From: Pseudomonas sp. RGM2987
GTDB lineage: Bacteria > Pseudomonadota > Gammaproteobacteria > Pseudomonadales > Pseudomonadaceae
Length of the DNA stretch: 64,000 nucleotides
NCBI RefSeq assembly: GCF_022952855.1
Contig: NZ_JALJDX010000215.1
Coordinates: forward strand, 62,001-126,000
Direction of reading: 5' to 3'
Of this stretch, positions 22,290 to 35,739 are shown one piece after another. A program made the position numbers and the translations under genes. Under the pieces are notes generated by a model that worked only from the letters and a program-made list of their open reading frames with translations, searched no databases and was not told where the DNA came from. Each line of letters starts with the position of its first letter. The first letter of the stretch is position 1.

Positions 22290-22997
22290 CTAGTTAAGGA
22301 CAACCCACCGCTGGTTAATCAGCAGCTCAATGGGCCGATATTGCGTCTTGTAGTTCATTTTTTTGCAGTTCTTGATCCAGTAGCCCAGGTATACCGCTTC
22401 GAGCCCCAGGCGCAGGCATTCGTTGATCTGCCACAGGATGGCATAGCGTCCCAGGCTGCGCCGTTCTTCATCCGGCTCATAGAAGGTGTACACCGCTGAA
22501 AGTCCATTGGGCAGCAGGTCAGTGACGGCGATGGCCACCAGTCTCCCGTCGAGACGGAATTCATAAAAGCGGGAAAACGGCAGGTCGCGCACCAGGAAGG
22601 TCGAGAATTGATCGCGACTGGGCGGGTACATGTCGCCGTCGGCGTGGCGCTGCTCAATGTAGCGCTGGTACAGGTTGAAGTATTCCTCGCTGAACTGCGG
22701 CTTGGCTGGCCGGACCTGCAGGTCGGCGTTGCGCTTGAAAATACGCTTCTGCTGGCGATTGGGGGTAAAGCGAGTCACAGGGATTCGCGCTGGGACGCAC
22801 GCGTTGCAGTTTTGGCAATGGGGCCGGTAGAGGTGATCGCCACTGCGGCGAAAGCCCATCTCCGACAGGTCTGCATAGACATGCACATCCATGGGCTGGC
22901 TAGGGTCGAGGAACAGCGTCGTGGCCTGCTCTTCGGGCAGGTAACTGCAAGAGTGGGGTTGAGTGGCATAGAACTTCAAGCGCGCCAACTCGGTCAT
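22290..22997 (-). CDS. bpt: Aspartate/glutamate leucyltransferase (Bpt)
   Basis: A 235-residue aminoacyl-tRNA-protein transferase related to eukaryotic Ate1. Bacterial Bpt moves leucine from tRNA to proteins with N-terminal Asp or Glu, creating N-degrons for ClpS/ClpAP. The family N-terminus [15 protein letters not shown] and the cysteine cluster [14 protein letters not shown] are present. The C-terminal half has the GNAT-like segment [21 protein letters not shown] choose the ATG at 22997 ([13 protein letters not shown]). It follows aat by 56 bases on the same strand, so the two transferases probably share a transcript. Confidence 0.93.
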
Positions 22998-23053
22998 GAT
23001 CAACCCTCGGGATAAGCTTTCGGTTAAGTGTAAGCCACGAGCGCCAATGTCGC

Positions 23054-23734
23054 TCAGCAAACCCAGGTTGCGTGGTTGGGCTGGTCCAGGTGCGCCCGGA
23101 GATAGCCGGCAAACGCGGCCCGTGGAATCGAGCGGGCGCCGAGGCTATGCAGGTGTTCGGTGGGCATCTGGCAGTCGATCAGCACGAAACCGGCCGTCTT
23201 GAGGTGTTGGACCAGGGCGGCGAAGCCGAATTTCGAGGCATTGTCGGCCCGGCTGAACATGGATTCGCCAAAGAACAGCTGTCCCATCGCCAGGCCATAC
23301 AGGCCACCCACTAATAGACCTTGGTCCCAGACTTCCACCGAATGGGCGAAGCCGCGCCGGTGCAGTTCCAGATAAGCGGTCTGCATGGCCTCGGTGATCC
23401 AGGTGCCGTCGGCGTACTCCCGTGGTGCGGCGCAGGCCTGGATGACCGCAGCGAAGTCCTGGTCGAACGTCACTTGGTAGCGTTGCTTGCGCAACAGTTT
23501 GCCCAGGCTGCGGGAAACATGCAGCTCGTCGGGAAACAACACGGTACGAGGGTCCGGCGACCACCACAGGATCGGCTGGCCCTCGGAAAACCAGGGGAAG
23601 CAGCCATGACGATAAGCCTGGATCAGCCGGTCGGCGGACAAGTCGCCACCGGCGGCCAGCAACCCGTTGGGGTCGCGCATGGCTTTTTCCAGTGGAGGGA
23701 AATCAAGGGAGTTGCGTTGTAACCAGGTCAGCAT
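23054..23734 (-). CDS. aat: Leucyl/phenylalanyl-tRNA-protein transferase
   Basis: A 226-residue enzyme that attaches Leu or Phe to proteins with N-terminal Arg or Lys. These then become ClpS/ClpAP substrates. Conserved blocks include [29 protein letters not shown] and [21 protein letters not shown], and [20 protein letters not shown] choose the ATG at 23734 ([15 protein letters not shown]), four codons inside the open frame, as this is the family N-terminus. It sits upstream of bpt; a REPIN separates it from trxB. Confidence 0.95.
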   Translation of the reverse strand: MLTWLQRNSLDFPPLEKAMRDPNGLLAAGGDLSADRLIQAYRHGCFPWFSEGQPILWWSPDPRTVLFPDELHVSRSLGKLLRKQRYQVTFDQDFAAVIQACAAPREYADGTWITEAMQTAYLELHRRGFAHSVEVWDQGLLVGGLYGLAMGQLFFGESMFSRADNASKFGFAALVQHLKTAGFVLIDCQMPTEHLHSLGARSIPRAAFAGYLRAHLDQPNHATWVC

Positions 23735-23784
23735 TGTTATCCGCACTAGCAGAAGGGGAGGGCGGGTTCGAGCACAGATGTACT

Positions 23785-23912
23785 GTGGCGAGGGGATTTA
23801 TCCCCGCTGGGCTGCGAAGCAGCCCTAAAACCAGACAACCCGGTGGGTCAGACAGATTGAGTCGACTGCTGGGGCTGCTGTGCAGCCCAGCGGGGATAAA
23901 TCCCCTCGCCAC
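23785..23912. repeat. REPIN, family A
   Basis: GTGGCGAGGGGATTTATCCC at the left and its inverted copy ending CCCCTCGCCAC at the right. It lies 11 bases after the trxB stop. Confidence 0.85.
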
Positions 23913-23923
23913 AAGGTTAACCG

Positions 23924-25200
<1,277 letters not shown>

Positions 25201-27606
25201 TTGAAGAAATCCACCGCAGCACCCAAAACAGTCGTTCCGCTCTGGCGCCAGCAATTGCACTACCGGCTCAAGGAAGGTGCGTTGATCGCCATCGGGGCCT
25301 TGTGCCTGTTCCTGATGATGGCCTTGCTGACCTATGGCAAGGACGATCCGGGCTGGAGCCATAACAGCAAGATCGACGACGTGCAGAATTTCGGCGGTCC
25401 GGCCGGTTCCTACAGCGCCGATATCCTGTTCATGGTGCTGGGCTACTTCGCCTACATCTTCCCGCTGCTGCTGGCGATCAAGGCTTACCAGATCTTCCGC
25501 CAGCGCCACGAGCCCTGGCAGTGGAGCGGCTGGTTGTTTTCCTGGCGCTTGATCGGCCTGGTGTTCCTGGTGTTGTCGGGGGCCGCGCTGGCCCATATCC
25601 ATTTCCACGCGCCCACTGGCCTGCCGGCCGGGGCGGGCGGTGCGCTGGGGGAAAGCCTCGGCGACCTGGCCCGCAATGCCCTGAACATCCAGGGCAGCAC
25701 GCTGCTGTTCATCGCACTGTTTTTGTTCGGCCTGACGGTGTTCACCGACTTGTCGTGGTTCAAGGTCATGGACGTGACCGGCAAGATCACCCTCGACCTG
25801 TTCGAATTGATCCAGGGCGCCGTGAATCGCTGGTGGGCGGCGCGCACCGAGCGCAAGCAGCTGGTGGCGCAACTGCGTGAAGTCGATGATCGCGTCCATG
25901 ATGTGGTTGCGCCGACGGTGCCGGACAAGCGTGAGCAGGCCAAGGTCAAGGAGCGCCTGATCGAGCGTGAGCAGGCCTTGAGCAAGCACATGTCCGAGCG
26001 CGAGAAGCAGGTGCCGCCGGTCATCACCATGGCCCCGGCCAAGGCGCCGGAGCAGAGCAAGCGCGTGCAGAAAGAGAAACAGGCGCCGCTGTTCGTCGAC
26101 AGTGCGGTGGAAGGTACCTTGCCGCCGATCTCGATCCTGGACCCGGCCGAGAAGAAACAGCTCAATTATTCCCCTGAATCCCTGGCGGCCGTCGGTCACC
26201 TGCTCGAGATCAAGCTCAAGGAGTTCGGGGTCGAGGTCTCGGTGGACTCGATCCACCCGGGTCCGGTCATTACCCGTTACGAGATCCAGCCCGCCGCCGG
26301 CGTGAAGGTCAGCCGCATCGCCAACCTCGCCAAGGACCTGGCGCGGTCCCTGGCCGTGACCAGCGTGCGCGTGGTGGAAGTGATCCCCGGCAAGACCACC
26401 GTGGGTATCGAGATCCCCAACGAAGACCGGCAGATCGTGCGCTTCTCCGAAGTGCTGTCGACGCCCGAGTATGACAACCACAAGTCGCCGGTCACCCTGG
26501 CCCTGGGCCACGACATCGGCGGCAAGCCGGTCATCACCGACCTGGCGAAGATGCCCCACCTGCTGGTGGCCGGTACCACCGGTTCCGGTAAGTCGGTGGG
26601 GGTGAACGCAATGATCCTGTCGATCCTGTTCAAGTCCGGCCCGGAAGACGCCAAGCTGATCATGATCGATCCGAAGATGCTCGAACTGTCGATCTACGAA
26701 GGCATCCCGCACCTGCTGTGCCCGGTCGTCACCGACATGAAGGACGCCGCCAACGCCCTGCGCTGGAGCGTCGCCGAGATGGAGCGCCGCTACAAGCTGA
26801 TGGCGAAGATGGGCGTGCGCAACCTGTCGGGCTTCAACGCCAAGGTCAAGGAGGCCGAAGAGGCCGGCACGCCCTTGAGCGACCCGCTGTACCACCGCGA
26901 GAACATCCACGACGAAGCGCCGCTGCTGCACAAGCTGCCGACCATCGTGGTGGTGGTGGACGAATTCGCCGACATGATGATGATCGTCGGCAAGAAGGTT
27001 GAAGAACTGATCGCCCGTATCGCCCAGAAGGCCCGGGCGGCGGGGATCCACCTGATCCTGGCGACCCAGCGGCCGTCGGTGGATGTGATCACCGGCCTGA
27101 TCAAGGCCAACATTCCGACCCGGATGGCGTTCCAGGTGTCGAGCAAGATCGACTCGCGGACCATCATCGACCAGGGCGGTGCCGAGCAACTGCTGGGTCA
27201 CGGTGACATGCTCTACATGCCGCCGGGCACCAGCCTGCCGATCCGGGTCCACGGCGCGTTCGTCTCCGACGATGAAGTGCATCGCGTGGTGGAAGCCTGG
27301 AAACTGCGTGGCGCCCCGGAATACAACGACGACATCCTCAACGGTGTCGAAGAGGCTGGCAGCGGCTTCGAGGGCAGCGGCGGCGGCGGTGAAGACGATG
27401 CCGAAACCGATGCGCTCTACGACGAAGCGGTGCAGTTCGTCCTGGAAAGCCGCCGGGCCTCGATTTCCGCCGTCCAGCGCAAGCTCAAGATCGGCTACAA
27501 CCGCGCCGCACGCATGATCGAAGCCATGGAAATGGCCGGGGTCGTGACGGCCATGAACACCAACGGTTCGCGCGAAGTTCTCGCGCCGGGCCCGATGCGC
27601 GATTAA
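25201..27606 (+). CDS. ftsK: DNA translocase FtsK
   Basis: Divisome-anchored DNA pump that aligns chromosome dimers for XerCD at the septum. The N-terminal part has four membrane segments (about residues 25-185), then a charged linker, the alpha/beta motor with Walker A GTTGSGKS (about residue 458) and Walker [13 protein letters not shown], and the C-terminal gamma winged helix ([22 protein letters not shown]) that reads KOPS. I choose TTG at 25201 (801 residues), which matches the length I recall for P. fluorescens. An ATG at 25153 (817 residues) is the alternative but directly follows a T run. Confidence 0.93.
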   Translation: MKKSTAAPKTVVPLWRQQLHYRLKEGALIAIGALCLFLMMALLTYGKDDPGWSHNSKIDDVQNFGGPAGSYSADILFMVLGYFAYIFPLLLAIKAYQIFRQRHEPWQWSGWLFSWRLIGLVFLVLSGAALAHIHFHAPTGLPAGAGGALGESLGDLARNALNIQGSTLLFIALFLFGLTVFTDLSWFKVMDVTGKITLDLFELIQGAVNRWWAARTERKQLVAQLREVDDRVHDVVAPTVPDKREQAKVKERLIEREQALSKHMSEREKQVPPVITMAPAKAPEQSKRVQKEKQAPLFVDSAVEGTLPPISILDPAEKKQLNYSPESLAAVGHLLEIKLKEFGVEVSVDSIHPGPVITRYEIQPAAGVKVSRIANLAKDLARSLAVTSVRVVEVIPGKTTVGIEIPNEDRQIVRFSEVLSTPEYDNHKSPVTLALGHDIGGKPVITDLAKMPHLLVAGTTGSGKSVGVNAMILSILFKSGPEDAKLIMIDPKMLELSIYEGIPHLLCPVVTDMKDAANALRWSVAEMERRYKLMAKMGVRNLSGFNAKVKEAEEAGTPLSDPLYHRENIHDEAPLLHKLPTIVVVVDEFADMMMIVGKKVEELIARIAQKARAAGIHLILATQRPSVDVITGLIKANIPTRMAFQVSSKIDSRTIIDQGGAEQLLGHGDMLYMPPGTSLPIRVHGAFVSDDEVHRVVEAWKLRGAPEYNDDILNGVEEAGSGFEGSGGGGEDDAETDALYDEAVQFVLESRRASISAVQRKLKIGYNRAARMIEAMEMAGVVTAMNTNGSREVLAPGPMRD

Positions 27607-27655
27607 CGACCGGGTGGCCTGGCCGCTCGACCCCCACGACTTCATGAGGACTCCC

Positions 27656-28279
27656 ATGCGCCTGATTCGCATGTTGCTGTTGCCCGTACTGGCCCTGACC
27701 ACTTTGTCGGCTCAAGCCAACGAAAAGGACGTGGCTCGCCTGACCCAGCTACTGGACGGCTCCAAGACCCTGACCGCACGCTTTTCCCAGTTGACCCTGG
27801 ACGGCAGCGGCACCCAATTGCAGGAAACCGCCGGCGACATGGCCTTGCAGCGTCCCGGCCTGTTCTACTGGCACACCGACGCACCGGCCGAGCAGTTGAT
27901 GGTGTCCGACGGCCAGAAAGTCTCCCTGTGGGACCCGGACCTGGAACAGGTCACCATCAAGAAACTCGACCAGCGCCTGACCCAGACCCCGGCGCTGCTG
28001 CTGTCTGGTGATATTTCCAAGATCAGCGAGAGTTTCGACATCAGCGCCAAGGAAGCGGGCGGGGTAATCGACTTCACCCTCAAGCCCAAGACCAAGGACA
28101 GCCTGTTCGACAGCCTGCGCCTGTCGTTTCGCAACGGCCTGGTCAATGACATGCAACTGATCGACAGCGTCGGCCAGCGCACCAATATCCTGTTTACCGG
28201 GGTCAAGGCCAACGAGCCGATCGCAGCGTCCAAGTTCAAGTTCGACATCCCAAAGGGTGCGGATGTGATCCAGGAATAA
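27656..28279 (+). CDS. lolA: Outer membrane lipoprotein carrier protein LolA
   Basis: Periplasmic chaperone that takes lipoproteins from LolCDE and hands them to LolB at the outer membrane. The 207-residue protein has a signal peptide ([21 protein letters not shown]) and a beta-half-barrel core, including [19 protein letters not shown] and [19 protein letters not shown] lies 7 bases before the ATG. It follows ftsK by 49 bases, so it is probably co-transcribed. The ftsK-lolA-rarA-serS order is conserved in gammaproteobacteria. Confidence 0.96.
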   Translation: MRLIRMLLLPVLALTTLSAQANEKDVARLTQLLDGSKTLTARFSQLTLDGSGTQLQETAGDMALQRPGLFYWHTDAPAEQLMVSDGQKVSLWDPDLEQVTIKKLDQRLTQTPALLLSGDISKISESFDISAKEAGGVIDFTLKPKTKDSLFDSLRLSFRNGLVNDMQLIDSVGQRTNILFTGVKANEPIAASKFKFDIPKGADVIQE

Positions 28280-28293
28280 ACACCGACCCCTTT

Positions 28294-28381
28294 GTGGGAG
28301 CGGGCTTGCTCGCGAATGCGGTATATCAGTCAGCATTGATGTTGAATGTTACATCGCATTCGCGAGCAAGCCCGCTCCCAC
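28294..28381. repeat. REPIN, family B
   Basis: GTGGGAGCGGGCTTGCTCGC at the left and the inverted copy ending CGCTCCCAC at the right. It sits between lolA and rarA, 14 bases after the lolA stop. Confidence 0.85.
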
Positions 28382-28425
28382 ATGGATCTCCGGCAGCAGG
28401 ACCAAATGAGGTTGCATAAGCAGTG

Positions 28426-29751
28426 ATGGACCTGTTTCGAATCGCCCCGATTGCCCAGCCATTGGCCGCGCGCTTGCGTGCGACCAACCTGGATGAGTAC
28501 GTCGGTCAGGAGCATGTGCTCGCTCGCGGCAAGCCTCTGCGCGAAGCGCTGGAGCAGGGCGCGTTGCACTCGATGATTTTCTGGGGGCCGCCGGGTGTGG
28601 GCAAGACCACCCTGGCGCGGCTGCTGGCGGAAGTTTCGGATGCGCACTTCGAAACGGTTTCGGCGGTACTGGCGGGGGTCAAGGAAATCCGCCAGGCAGT
28701 GGAAGTCGCCAAGCAACAGGCAGGCCAGTACGGCAAGCGCACGATCCTGTTCGTTGACGAAGTGCACCGCTTCAACAAGTCTCAACAGGACGCCTTCCTG
28801 CCGTACGTCGAGGATGGCACGCTGATTTTCATCGGCGCGACCACCGAGAACCCATCGTTCGAACTCAACAATGCCTTGCTGTCCCGGGCGCGGGTTTATG
28901 TGCTCAAGAGCCTCGACGAGACCGCGATGCGCAAACTGGTGCACCGGGCGCTGACCGAGGAGCGTGGCCTGGGCAAGCGTCAGTTGAGCCTCAGCGACGA
29001 AGGTTTCCAGATGCTGTTTTCTGCCGCTGACGGTGATGGCCGGCGCCTGCTCAACCTGCTGGAAAACGCCTCGGACCTGGCTGAAGACAACAGCGAGATC
29101 GATGTCGAGCTGCTGCAAAGCCTACTGGGCGACACGCGCCGTCGTTTCGACAAGGGGGGCGAAGCGTTCTACGACCAGATCTCGGCGCTGCACAAATCCA
29201 TTCGCGGCTCCAATCCCGATGCGGCCCTGTACTGGTTTGCACGAATGATCGATGGCGGTTGCGACCCGTTGTACCTGGCACGGCGGGTGGTGCGCATGGC
29301 CAGCGAGGACATCGGCAACGCCGACCCCAGGGCCCTGGGCCTGTGCCTGTCGGCCTGGGACGTGCAGGAGCGCCTCGGCAGCCCGGAAGGCGAACTCGCC
29401 GTGGCCCAGGCCATCACCTACCTGGCGTGTGCGCCGAAGAGCAACGCGGTGTATATGGGCTTCAAAGCCGCGATGCGCAGCGCCGCCGAGCACGGCTCCC
29501 TTGAAGTACCGTTGCACCTGCGCAACGCGCCGACCAAGCTCATGAAGCAGTTGGGCTACGGCGAGGAATACCGCTATGCCCATGATGAGCCCGATGCCTA
29601 TGCCGCCGGTGAAGACTATTTTCCGGATGAGTTGGAACCCCAGCGCTTCTACCAGCCGGTGCCCCGGGGCCTTGAGCTGAAGATCGGCGAAAAGCTCAAT
29701 CATTTGGCCCAACTCGATCGCCTGAGCCCACGCCAGCGGAGAAAACCTTGA
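28426..29751 (+). CDS. rarA: Replication-associated recombination protein RarA (MgsA)
   Basis: AAA+ ATPase related to clamp loaders and RuvB, acting at stalled replication forks. The 441-residue protein has Walker [16 protein letters not shown] (residues about 53-67) and Walker [17 protein letters not shown]. The family N-terminus [20 protein letters not shown] and the C-terminal [21 protein letters not shown] are both present. The start is taken at ATG 28426; a GTG directly precedes it. Its TGA overlaps the crcB start. Confidence 0.95.
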   Translation: MDLFRIAPIAQPLAARLRATNLDEYVGQEHVLARGKPLREALEQGALHSMIFWGPPGVGKTTLARLLAEVSDAHFETVSAVLAGVKEIRQAVEVAKQQAGQYGKRTILFVDEVHRFNKSQQDAFLPYVEDGTLIFIGATTENPSFELNNALLSRARVYVLKSLDETAMRKLVHRALTEERGLGKRQLSLSDEGFQMLFSAADGDGRRLLNLLENASDLAEDNSEIDVELLQSLLGDTRRRFDKGGEAFYDQISALHKSIRGSNPDAALYWFARMIDGGCDPLYLARRVVRMASEDIGNADPRALGLCLSAWDVQERLGSPEGELAVAQAITYLACAPKSNAVYMGFKAAMRSAAEHGSLEVPLHLRNAPTKLMKQLGYGEEYRYAHDEPDAYAAGEDYFPDELEPQRFYQPVPRGLELKIGEKLNHLAQLDRLSPRQRRKP

Positions 29752-30122
29752 TCCCCTTGATCGTTGCAGTCTCCGCCGGCGGCGTTGCCGGTACGTTGTT
29801 GCGTTTCGCCACGGGCAACTGGATCAATGCAAATTGGCCGCGGTACTTCTATACCGCGACGCTGGCCGTTAATATCGTGGGCTGTCTGCTGATCGGCGTT
29901 CTATACGGTCTGTTTTTGATTCGCCCGGAAGTGCCCATCGAGGTGCGCGCGGGGCTGATGGTCGGCTTTCTCGGCGGCCTGACGACTTTTTCATCCTTTT
30001 CACTGGATACGGTGCGCCTGCTGGAAAGCGGGCAGGTGCCGCTGGCCCTGGGCTATGCGGCCATCAGCGTATTCGGCGGGCTGCTCGCCACCTGGGTCGG
30101 CCTGTCCCTGACCAAACTTTGA
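29748..30122 (+). CDS. crcB: Fluoride ion channel CrcB/FluC
   Basis: A 124-residue membrane protein with four hydrophobic segments, dimeric in this family, which exports fluoride. The signature [16 protein letters not shown] near the N-terminus and [18 protein letters not shown], with the phenylalanine and threonine pore residues, are clear. The start codon is TTG at 29748, overlapping the rarA TGA. serS follows after 15 bases. I saw no fluoride riboswitch upstream, as expected for a gene inside an operon. Confidence 0.93.
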   Translation: MIPLIVAVSAGGVAGTLLRFATGNWINANWPRYFYTATLAVNIVGCLLIGVLYGLFLIRPEVPIEVRAGLMVGFLGGLTTFSSFSLDTVRLLESGQVPLALGYAAISVFGGLLATWVGLSLTKL

Positions 30123-31418
<1,296 letters not shown>

Positions 31419-32813
31419 ATGGACTACTTGCCACTGTTCCACAACTTGCGCGGCAGCCGCGTGCTGGTGGTTGGCGGCGGGGAAATTGCCTTGCGCAAGT
31501 CCCGCCTGCTGGCCGACGCCGGTGCGTTGCTGCGGGTGGTTGCACCCGACATCGAGCCGCAACTGCGGGAACTGGTCAGTGGCAGCGGCGGCGAGTGCCT
31601 GCTGCGCGGTTACTGTGAAGCGGACCTCGATGGCTGCGGCCTGATCATTGCCGCCACCGACGACGAGCCCCTCAATGCCCAGGTCTCGGCCGACGCCCAC
31701 AAGCGCTGCGTGCCGGTCAACGTGGTGGACGCGCCATCGCTGTGCAGTGTGATTTTCCCGGCGATTGTCGACCGTTCGCCATTGGTGATCGCTGTGTCCA
31801 GCGGCGGTGATGCGCCAGTGCTGGCGCGGTTGATCCGGGCCAAGCTGGAAACCTGGATTCCTTCGACCTATGGCCAACTGGCCGGGTTGGCGGCGCGTTT
31901 TCGCAGTCAGGTCAAAAGCCTGTTTCCCGATGTGCAGCAGCGCCGGGCATTCTGGGAAGACGTGTTCCAAGGCCCGATTGCCGACCGGCAGTTGGCTGGG
32001 CAGGGCGCCGAGGCCGAGCGCCTGCTACGGGAAAAAATTGCCGGCCAGGCGCCGCAAGCACCGGGCGAAGTCTATCTGGTGGGCGCTGGGCCGGGTGATC
32101 CGGACCTGCTGACCTTCCGCGCCCTGCGCTTGATGCAGCAGGCGGATGTGGTGCTTTACGATCGTCTGGTGGCGCCGGCGATTCTCGAGCTGTGCCGGCG
32201 TGACGCCGAACGGGTCTATGTCGGCAAGCGTCGCTCCGAACACGCCGTGCCTCAGGACCAGATCAACCAGCAACTGGTGGACCTGGCCCGGCAAGGCAAG
32301 CGCGTGGTGCGGTTGAAGGGCGGCGATCCGTTCATCTTCGGTCGTGGCGGGGAGGAGATCGAGGAACTGGCGGCCCATGGCATTCCTTTCCAGGTGGTCC
32401 CGGGCATCACCGCCGCCAGTGGCTGCGCGGCGTACGCCGGGATTCCGCTGACCCATCGCGACTATGCCCAATCGGTGCGCTTCATCACCGGCCACCTCAA
32501 GGACGGCAGCAGCGACCTGCCGTGGGCAGACCTGGTCTCGCCTGCCCAGACCTTGGTGTTCTACATGGGGTTGGTGGGGTTGCCGATGATCTGCGAGGAG
32601 TTGATCAAGCATGGTCGCGCGGCGGATACCCCGGCGGCGTTGATCCAGCAAGGCACGACGTCCAATCAGCGAGTGTTCACGGGCACCCTGGCGGATTTGC
32701 CTCAGTTGGTGGCCGAGCATGAAGTCCACGCGCCGACTTTGGTGATCGTTGGGGAAGTGGTGCAGTTGCGCGAGAAACTGGCGTGGTTCGAGGGGGCGCA
32801 GGGGCAGGCCTGA
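31419..32813 (+). CDS. cysG: Multifunctional siroheme synthase CysG
   Basis: A 464-residue fusion that turns uroporphyrinogen III into siroheme, the cofactor of sulfite and nitrite reductases. The N-terminal half is the dehydrogenase/ferrochelatase, with the NAD motif [15 protein letters not shown] (residues about 17-31). The C-terminal half is the SAM-dependent methyltransferase, with [18 protein letters not shown] and [20 protein letters not shown]. Length matches the enterobacterial enzyme. It immediately follows serS; several REP units follow. Confidence 0.96.
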   Translation: MDYLPLFHNLRGSRVLVVGGGEIALRKSRLLADAGALLRVVAPDIEPQLRELVSGSGGECLLRGYCEADLDGCGLIIAATDDEPLNAQVSADAHKRCVPVNVVDAPSLCSVIFPAIVDRSPLVIAVSSGGDAPVLARLIRAKLETWIPSTYGQLAGLAARFRSQVKSLFPDVQQRRAFWEDVFQGPIADRQLAGQGAEAERLLREKIAGQAPQAPGEVYLVGAGPGDPDLLTFRALRLMQQADVVLYDRLVAPAILELCRRDAERVYVGKRRSEHAVPQDQINQQLVDLARQGKRVVRLKGGDPFIFGRGGEEIEELAAHGIPFQVVPGITAASGCAAYAGIPLTHRDYAQSVRFITGHLKDGSSDLPWADLVSPAQTLVFYMGLVGLPMICEELIKHGRAADTPAALIQQGTTSNQRVFTGTLADLPQLVAEHEVHAPTLVIVGEVVQLREKLAWFEGAQGQA

Positions 32814-32830
32814 AGACCGCGTCGGGCCCT

Positions 32831-33024
32831 TCGCGAGCAAGCCCGCTCCCACACTGGGCCGTGTATAGCCACAGATTCATGGTTGAACAACGATCCAATG
32901 TGGGAGCGGGCTTGCTCGCGAACGCTCCAGATCAGCAGCATCGTCGTCGACTGATCCACCGCCATCGCGAGCAAGCTCGGCTCCCACAGGGATCTTTGGC
33001 ACACTGAAGATCCCCTGTGGGAAC
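32831..33024. repeat. Cluster of family B REP units
   Basis: Three nearly full units (32831-32852 inverted, 32900-32921 direct, 32965-32987 inverted) and a fragment CTGTGGGAACGATC near 33012-33025. The middle and third units form a REPIN; the first is a leftover single. They fill the gap between convergent cysG and the next gene. Confidence 0.8.
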
Positions 33025-33028
33025 GATC

Positions 33029-34027
33029 TCATTGATGCTGCCAGATTCCTTTCCCACTCAACCGCTCCCGATCATGGGCCCCGGTGAAATCCTGCTGCGG
33101 CCCCTTCGGCACGATCCCGTTGGGGTTGATGGTCTTGTGGCTGCCGTAGTAATGCCGCTGGATATGGGTGAAATCCACGGTCTCGGCAATGCCCGGCCAT
33201 TGATACAGCTCGCGCAGCCAGTTCGACAGGTTCGGGTAGTCGGCGATGCGTCGCAGGTTGCATTTGAAGTGGCCGAAATACACCGCGTCGAAGCGGATGA
33301 GCGTGGTGAACAACCGGATGTCGGCCTCGGTCAGGTATTCGCCGGCCAGGTAGCGTCGGGTCGCGAGCAATGCTTCGAGCCGGTCCAGCTCGGCAAACAG
33401 TCCGTCGAACGCTTCTTCGTAGGCTGCCTGGGTGGTGGCGAATCCGGCGCGGTAGACACCGTTGTTCACCGCCGGGTAGATCCGTGCGTTCAGTGTGTCG
33501 ATTTCACTGCTTAAATGTTCGGGGTACAAGTCCAGGTCGTTGCCGGTCAAGTCGTTGAACGCGCTGTTGAACATGCGGATGATTTCCGCCGATTCATTGT
33601 TGACGATGCGCTGCTGGTGCTTGTCCCACAGCGCCGGCACGGTGACGCGGCCGGTGTAGTCCGGGGTGTCGGCGGTGTAGCGCTGGTGCAGGAAGCGCAG
33701 GTCGTCCAGTTTGTCGCCGGTGGAGCCGTGGGCCTTGTCGAAGGTCCAGCCGTTTTCCAGCATCAGGTAGCTGACCACAGAGACGTCGATCAGGTCTTCC
33801 AGGCCTTTGAGCTTGCGAAAGATCAGCGTGCGGTGGGCCCAGGGGCAGGCCAGGGACACGTACAAATGGTAGCGCCCGGCCTCGGCGGCAAAGCCACTCT
33901 CGCCGGACGGTCCGGCACTGCCATCGGCGGTGATCCAGTGCCGGCGTTGCGCCTGTTCGCGCTGGAAGGTGCCGTCCTTGCTTTCGTACCACTGGTCCTG
34001 CCAGCGGCCTTCGACCAATAAACCCAT
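33029..34027 (-). CDS. yqjG: Glutathionyl-hydroquinone reductase (Xi-class GST)
   Basis: A 332-residue glutathione S-transferase of the Xi/ECM4 class, which removes glutathione from glutathionyl-hydroquinones. The catalytic cysteine is C61 in LACPWAHRT, where other GST classes have Ser or Tyr. The C-terminal family signature WPGIAETVDFTHIQRHYYGS and NPNGIVPKGP are present. The start is ATG at 34027. It stands alone, convergent with cysG and downstream of ybiB after about 90 bases. Confidence 0.92.
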   Translation of the reverse strand: MGLLVEGRWQDQWYESKDGTFQREQAQRRHWITADGSAGPSGESGFAAEAGRYHLYVSLACPWAHRTLIFRKLKGLEDLIDVSVVSYLMLENGWTFDKAHGSTGDKLDDLRFLHQRYTADTPDYTGRVTVPALWDKHQQRIVNNESAEIIRMFNSAFNDLTGNDLDLYPEHLSSEIDTLNARIYPAVNNGVYRAGFATTQAAYEEAFDGLFAELDRLEALLATRRYLAGEYLTEADIRLFTTLIRFDAVYFGHFKCNLRRIADYPNLSNWLRELYQWPGIAETVDFTHIQRHYYGSHKTINPNGIVPKGPQQDFTGAHDRERLSGKGIWQHQ

Positions 34028-34115
34028 CTCGATCTCCTCGACCCGTAAACGTTGGAGGCGAGTCTATTCCGATAGGTTCGAACAAAAAGCGCAAAGGTTA
34101 GGGGTTAATGATCGG

Positions 34116-35117
34116 TTAAATCGAACGGTCTCGGGCGTCCCAATACTGCCGGGCTTTGTCGAACGCTTCGTCGCGGGTATCGCCCAGGCCACGCAGGGCC
34201 AACGCCATGGTGGCGATCAGTGCCAGTTGCGGGTAGCTGTCCTGCACGTCACCGCGCCAAATGGCTTTGAGGTGTTCGGGGTCGAGGCTTTCCGGCTTGA
34301 CGTGGCGCTGCTCGGACAGTCGCGGCCATTCTTCGTCCCAACTGACGCCGCCGCGGGTGCCGTAAAGGTGACTGTCGGCATCCGGGTTGATCTCGATTTC
34401 GCCACCGTCACCCTTGATCACAATCGCTGTGTCGCCCAGCAAGCCACTGGCTTCGCGGTGCACGGCCTGGTAGCCCGGATGGAAGATGCTCTGCAAGCCG
34501 CAACGGGCGCCCAGCGGGTTGAGGATCCGCGCCAGGGAGTGGATCGGCGAGCGCAGACCCAGCGTGTTGCGCAGGTCGATCATCCGCTGCATCCGGGGTG
34601 CCCAATCCACCAGCGGCATGAAGGCCAGGCCGCCGTGGTCCAGGGCGCTGCCGACTTGCTGCCAGTCGCGGCACAGCGGGATTTGCAGAAAACCCAGCAA
34701 CTGTTCGGTGTAGAGCCGACCCGCCGTATGGGCGCCGCCGCCGTGCATGAAGATCCGCACGCCGCTCTGCCCAAGGCACTTGGCCGCCAGCAGATACCAC
34801 GGCAGATGGCGCTTCTTGCCGGCGTAGGTCGGCCAGTCGAGGTCCACGTTCAGCGTCGGCACGGCCAGGCGTTCGCGCAGGGCCTCAGCAAAGCCGGCCA
34901 TTTCCTCGGCGCTTTCTTCCTTGTGCCGCAACAGCATCAGGAATGCACCGAGCTGGGTGTCCTCGACTTTGTCGTCGAGGACCAGGCCCATCGCTTCGCG
35001 GGCTTCGTCGCGGGTCAGGTCGCGGGCGCCGCGCTTGCCTTTGCCAAGGATGCGCACGAATTGGGCAAATGGATGTTCGGCCGGGGTTTCAAGGGTCAGC
35101 GATGGGAAGTCGGTCAT
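34116..35117 (-). CDS. ybiB: YbiB/TrpD2 family protein (anthranilate phosphoribosyltransferase-like)
   Basis: A 333-residue protein with the fold of anthranilate phosphoribosyltransferase, in the YbiB/TrpD2 branch, which is reported to bind nucleic acid rather than make tryptophan. The N-terminal helical domain is seen in FVRILGKGKRGARDLTRDEA and the loop MHGGGAHTAGRLYTEQLL lies in the central part. The start is the ATG at 35117, overlapping the tusE stop as ATGA; a TTG two codons upstream is possible. As the last gene of the tus cluster it may be linked to tRNA or DNA biology, but that is inference. Confidence 0.85.
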   Translation of the reverse strand: MTDFPSLTLETPAEHPFAQFVRILGKGKRGARDLTRDEAREAMGLVLDDKVEDTQLGAFLMLLRHKEESAEEMAGFAEALRERLAVPTLNVDLDWPTYAGKKRHLPWYLLAAKCLGQSGVRIFMHGGGAHTAGRLYTEQLLGFLQIPLCRDWQQVGSALDHGGLAFMPLVDWAPRMQRMIDLRNTLGLRSPIHSLARILNPLGARCGLQSIFHPGYQAVHREASGLLGDTAIVIKGDGGEIEINPDADSHLYGTRGGVSWDEEWPRLSEQRHVKPESLDPEHLKAIWRGDVQDSYPQLALIATMALALRGLGDTRDEAFDKARQYWDARDRSI

Positions 35118-35449
35118 AGGCAATTCGTCGGTTTGGGCAGGCCGGCCAGTTTGGCGGCGAGTTTGGCGGGAGTGCCTTTGAACAAGCGGTTCAGGTGCAG
35201 ACTGTTGCCCTTGTCCGCGCCCAGTTTCAGCGCCGTGTATTTGATCAGCGGCCGGGTCGCGGGGGAGAGCTGGAATTCATCGTAGAAGCCGCGCAGCAGT
35301 TCGAGGATTTCCCAGTGCTCGGAACTCAACTCGATGTCTTCGGCGGCCGCCAGGGCGCTGGCGACTTCGGCGGACCAGTCCTCCAGGTCGGCCAGGTAGC
35401 CGTCCTTGTCCAGCGCGATGGCACGGTCGCCTACGTTCAGCGTGTTCAT
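35114..35449 (-). CDS. tusE: Sulfurtransferase TusE (DsrC family)
   Basis: A 111-residue DsrC-like protein that takes sulfur from TusBCD and hands it to MnmA for 2-thiouridine in tRNA. The C-terminal arm ends LAGLPKPTNCL with the single penultimate cysteine, the sulfur carrier. The second cysteine found in DsrC of sulfur oxidisers is absent, as expected for TusE. Its start overlaps the tusB stop as ATGA, and its stop overlaps the ybiB start in the same way. Confidence 0.93.
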   Translation of the reverse strand: MNTLNVGDRAIALDKDGYLADLEDWSAEVASALAAAEDIELSSEHWEILELLRGFYDEFQLSPATRPLIKYTALKLGADKGNSLHLNRLFKGTPAKLAAKLAGLPKPTNCL

Positions 35450-35739
35450 AGCCAGGTGTTGACCTTGTCATGGCGGATCGACAACTCGACGAAGGCCGGG
35501 TAATCGATGGCTTCGGCCCAGTCGGGCGCTTGCAAGGCCCGGGCCTGAATATCTTCGGCCATTACGAACAGTTTCAGTCCGCTGCCTTGCAGTGTGTCAA
35601 ACGGCACGCTGCCAGGTTGCAGGGCATACGTCGCATCGCCGCACAGCAGCAGGGCATCCTGCTCGCCCAGGACCCGCAGGCAACTGGCGAGGCGGCTGTC
35701 GCCGAAGGGGGAATGAGACAACACGTGCAGAGTCGACAT
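35446..35739 (-). CDS. tusB: Sulfurtransferase complex subunit TusB (DsrH)
   Basis: A 97-residue subunit of the TusBCD hexamer in the tRNA sulfur relay. The N-terminus STLHVLSHSPFGDSRLASCLRV and GEQDALLLCGDATYAL fit the DsrH family. Its ATG overlaps the tusC stop by one base (TGATG); its stop overlaps the tusE ATG. The overlaps suggest the subunits are made in fixed ratio. Confidence 0.92.
   Translation of the reverse strand: MSTLHVLSHSPFGDSRLASCLRVLGEQDALLLCGDATYALQPGSVPFDTLQGSGLKLFVMAEDIQARALQAPDWAEAIDYPAFVELSIRHDKVNTWL

Noticed and set aside
32814-33028. tRNA-Ser gene after serS-cysG
   Set aside because: I looked for one because tRNA genes can lie near here in other pseudomonads, but the gap holds only REP units.
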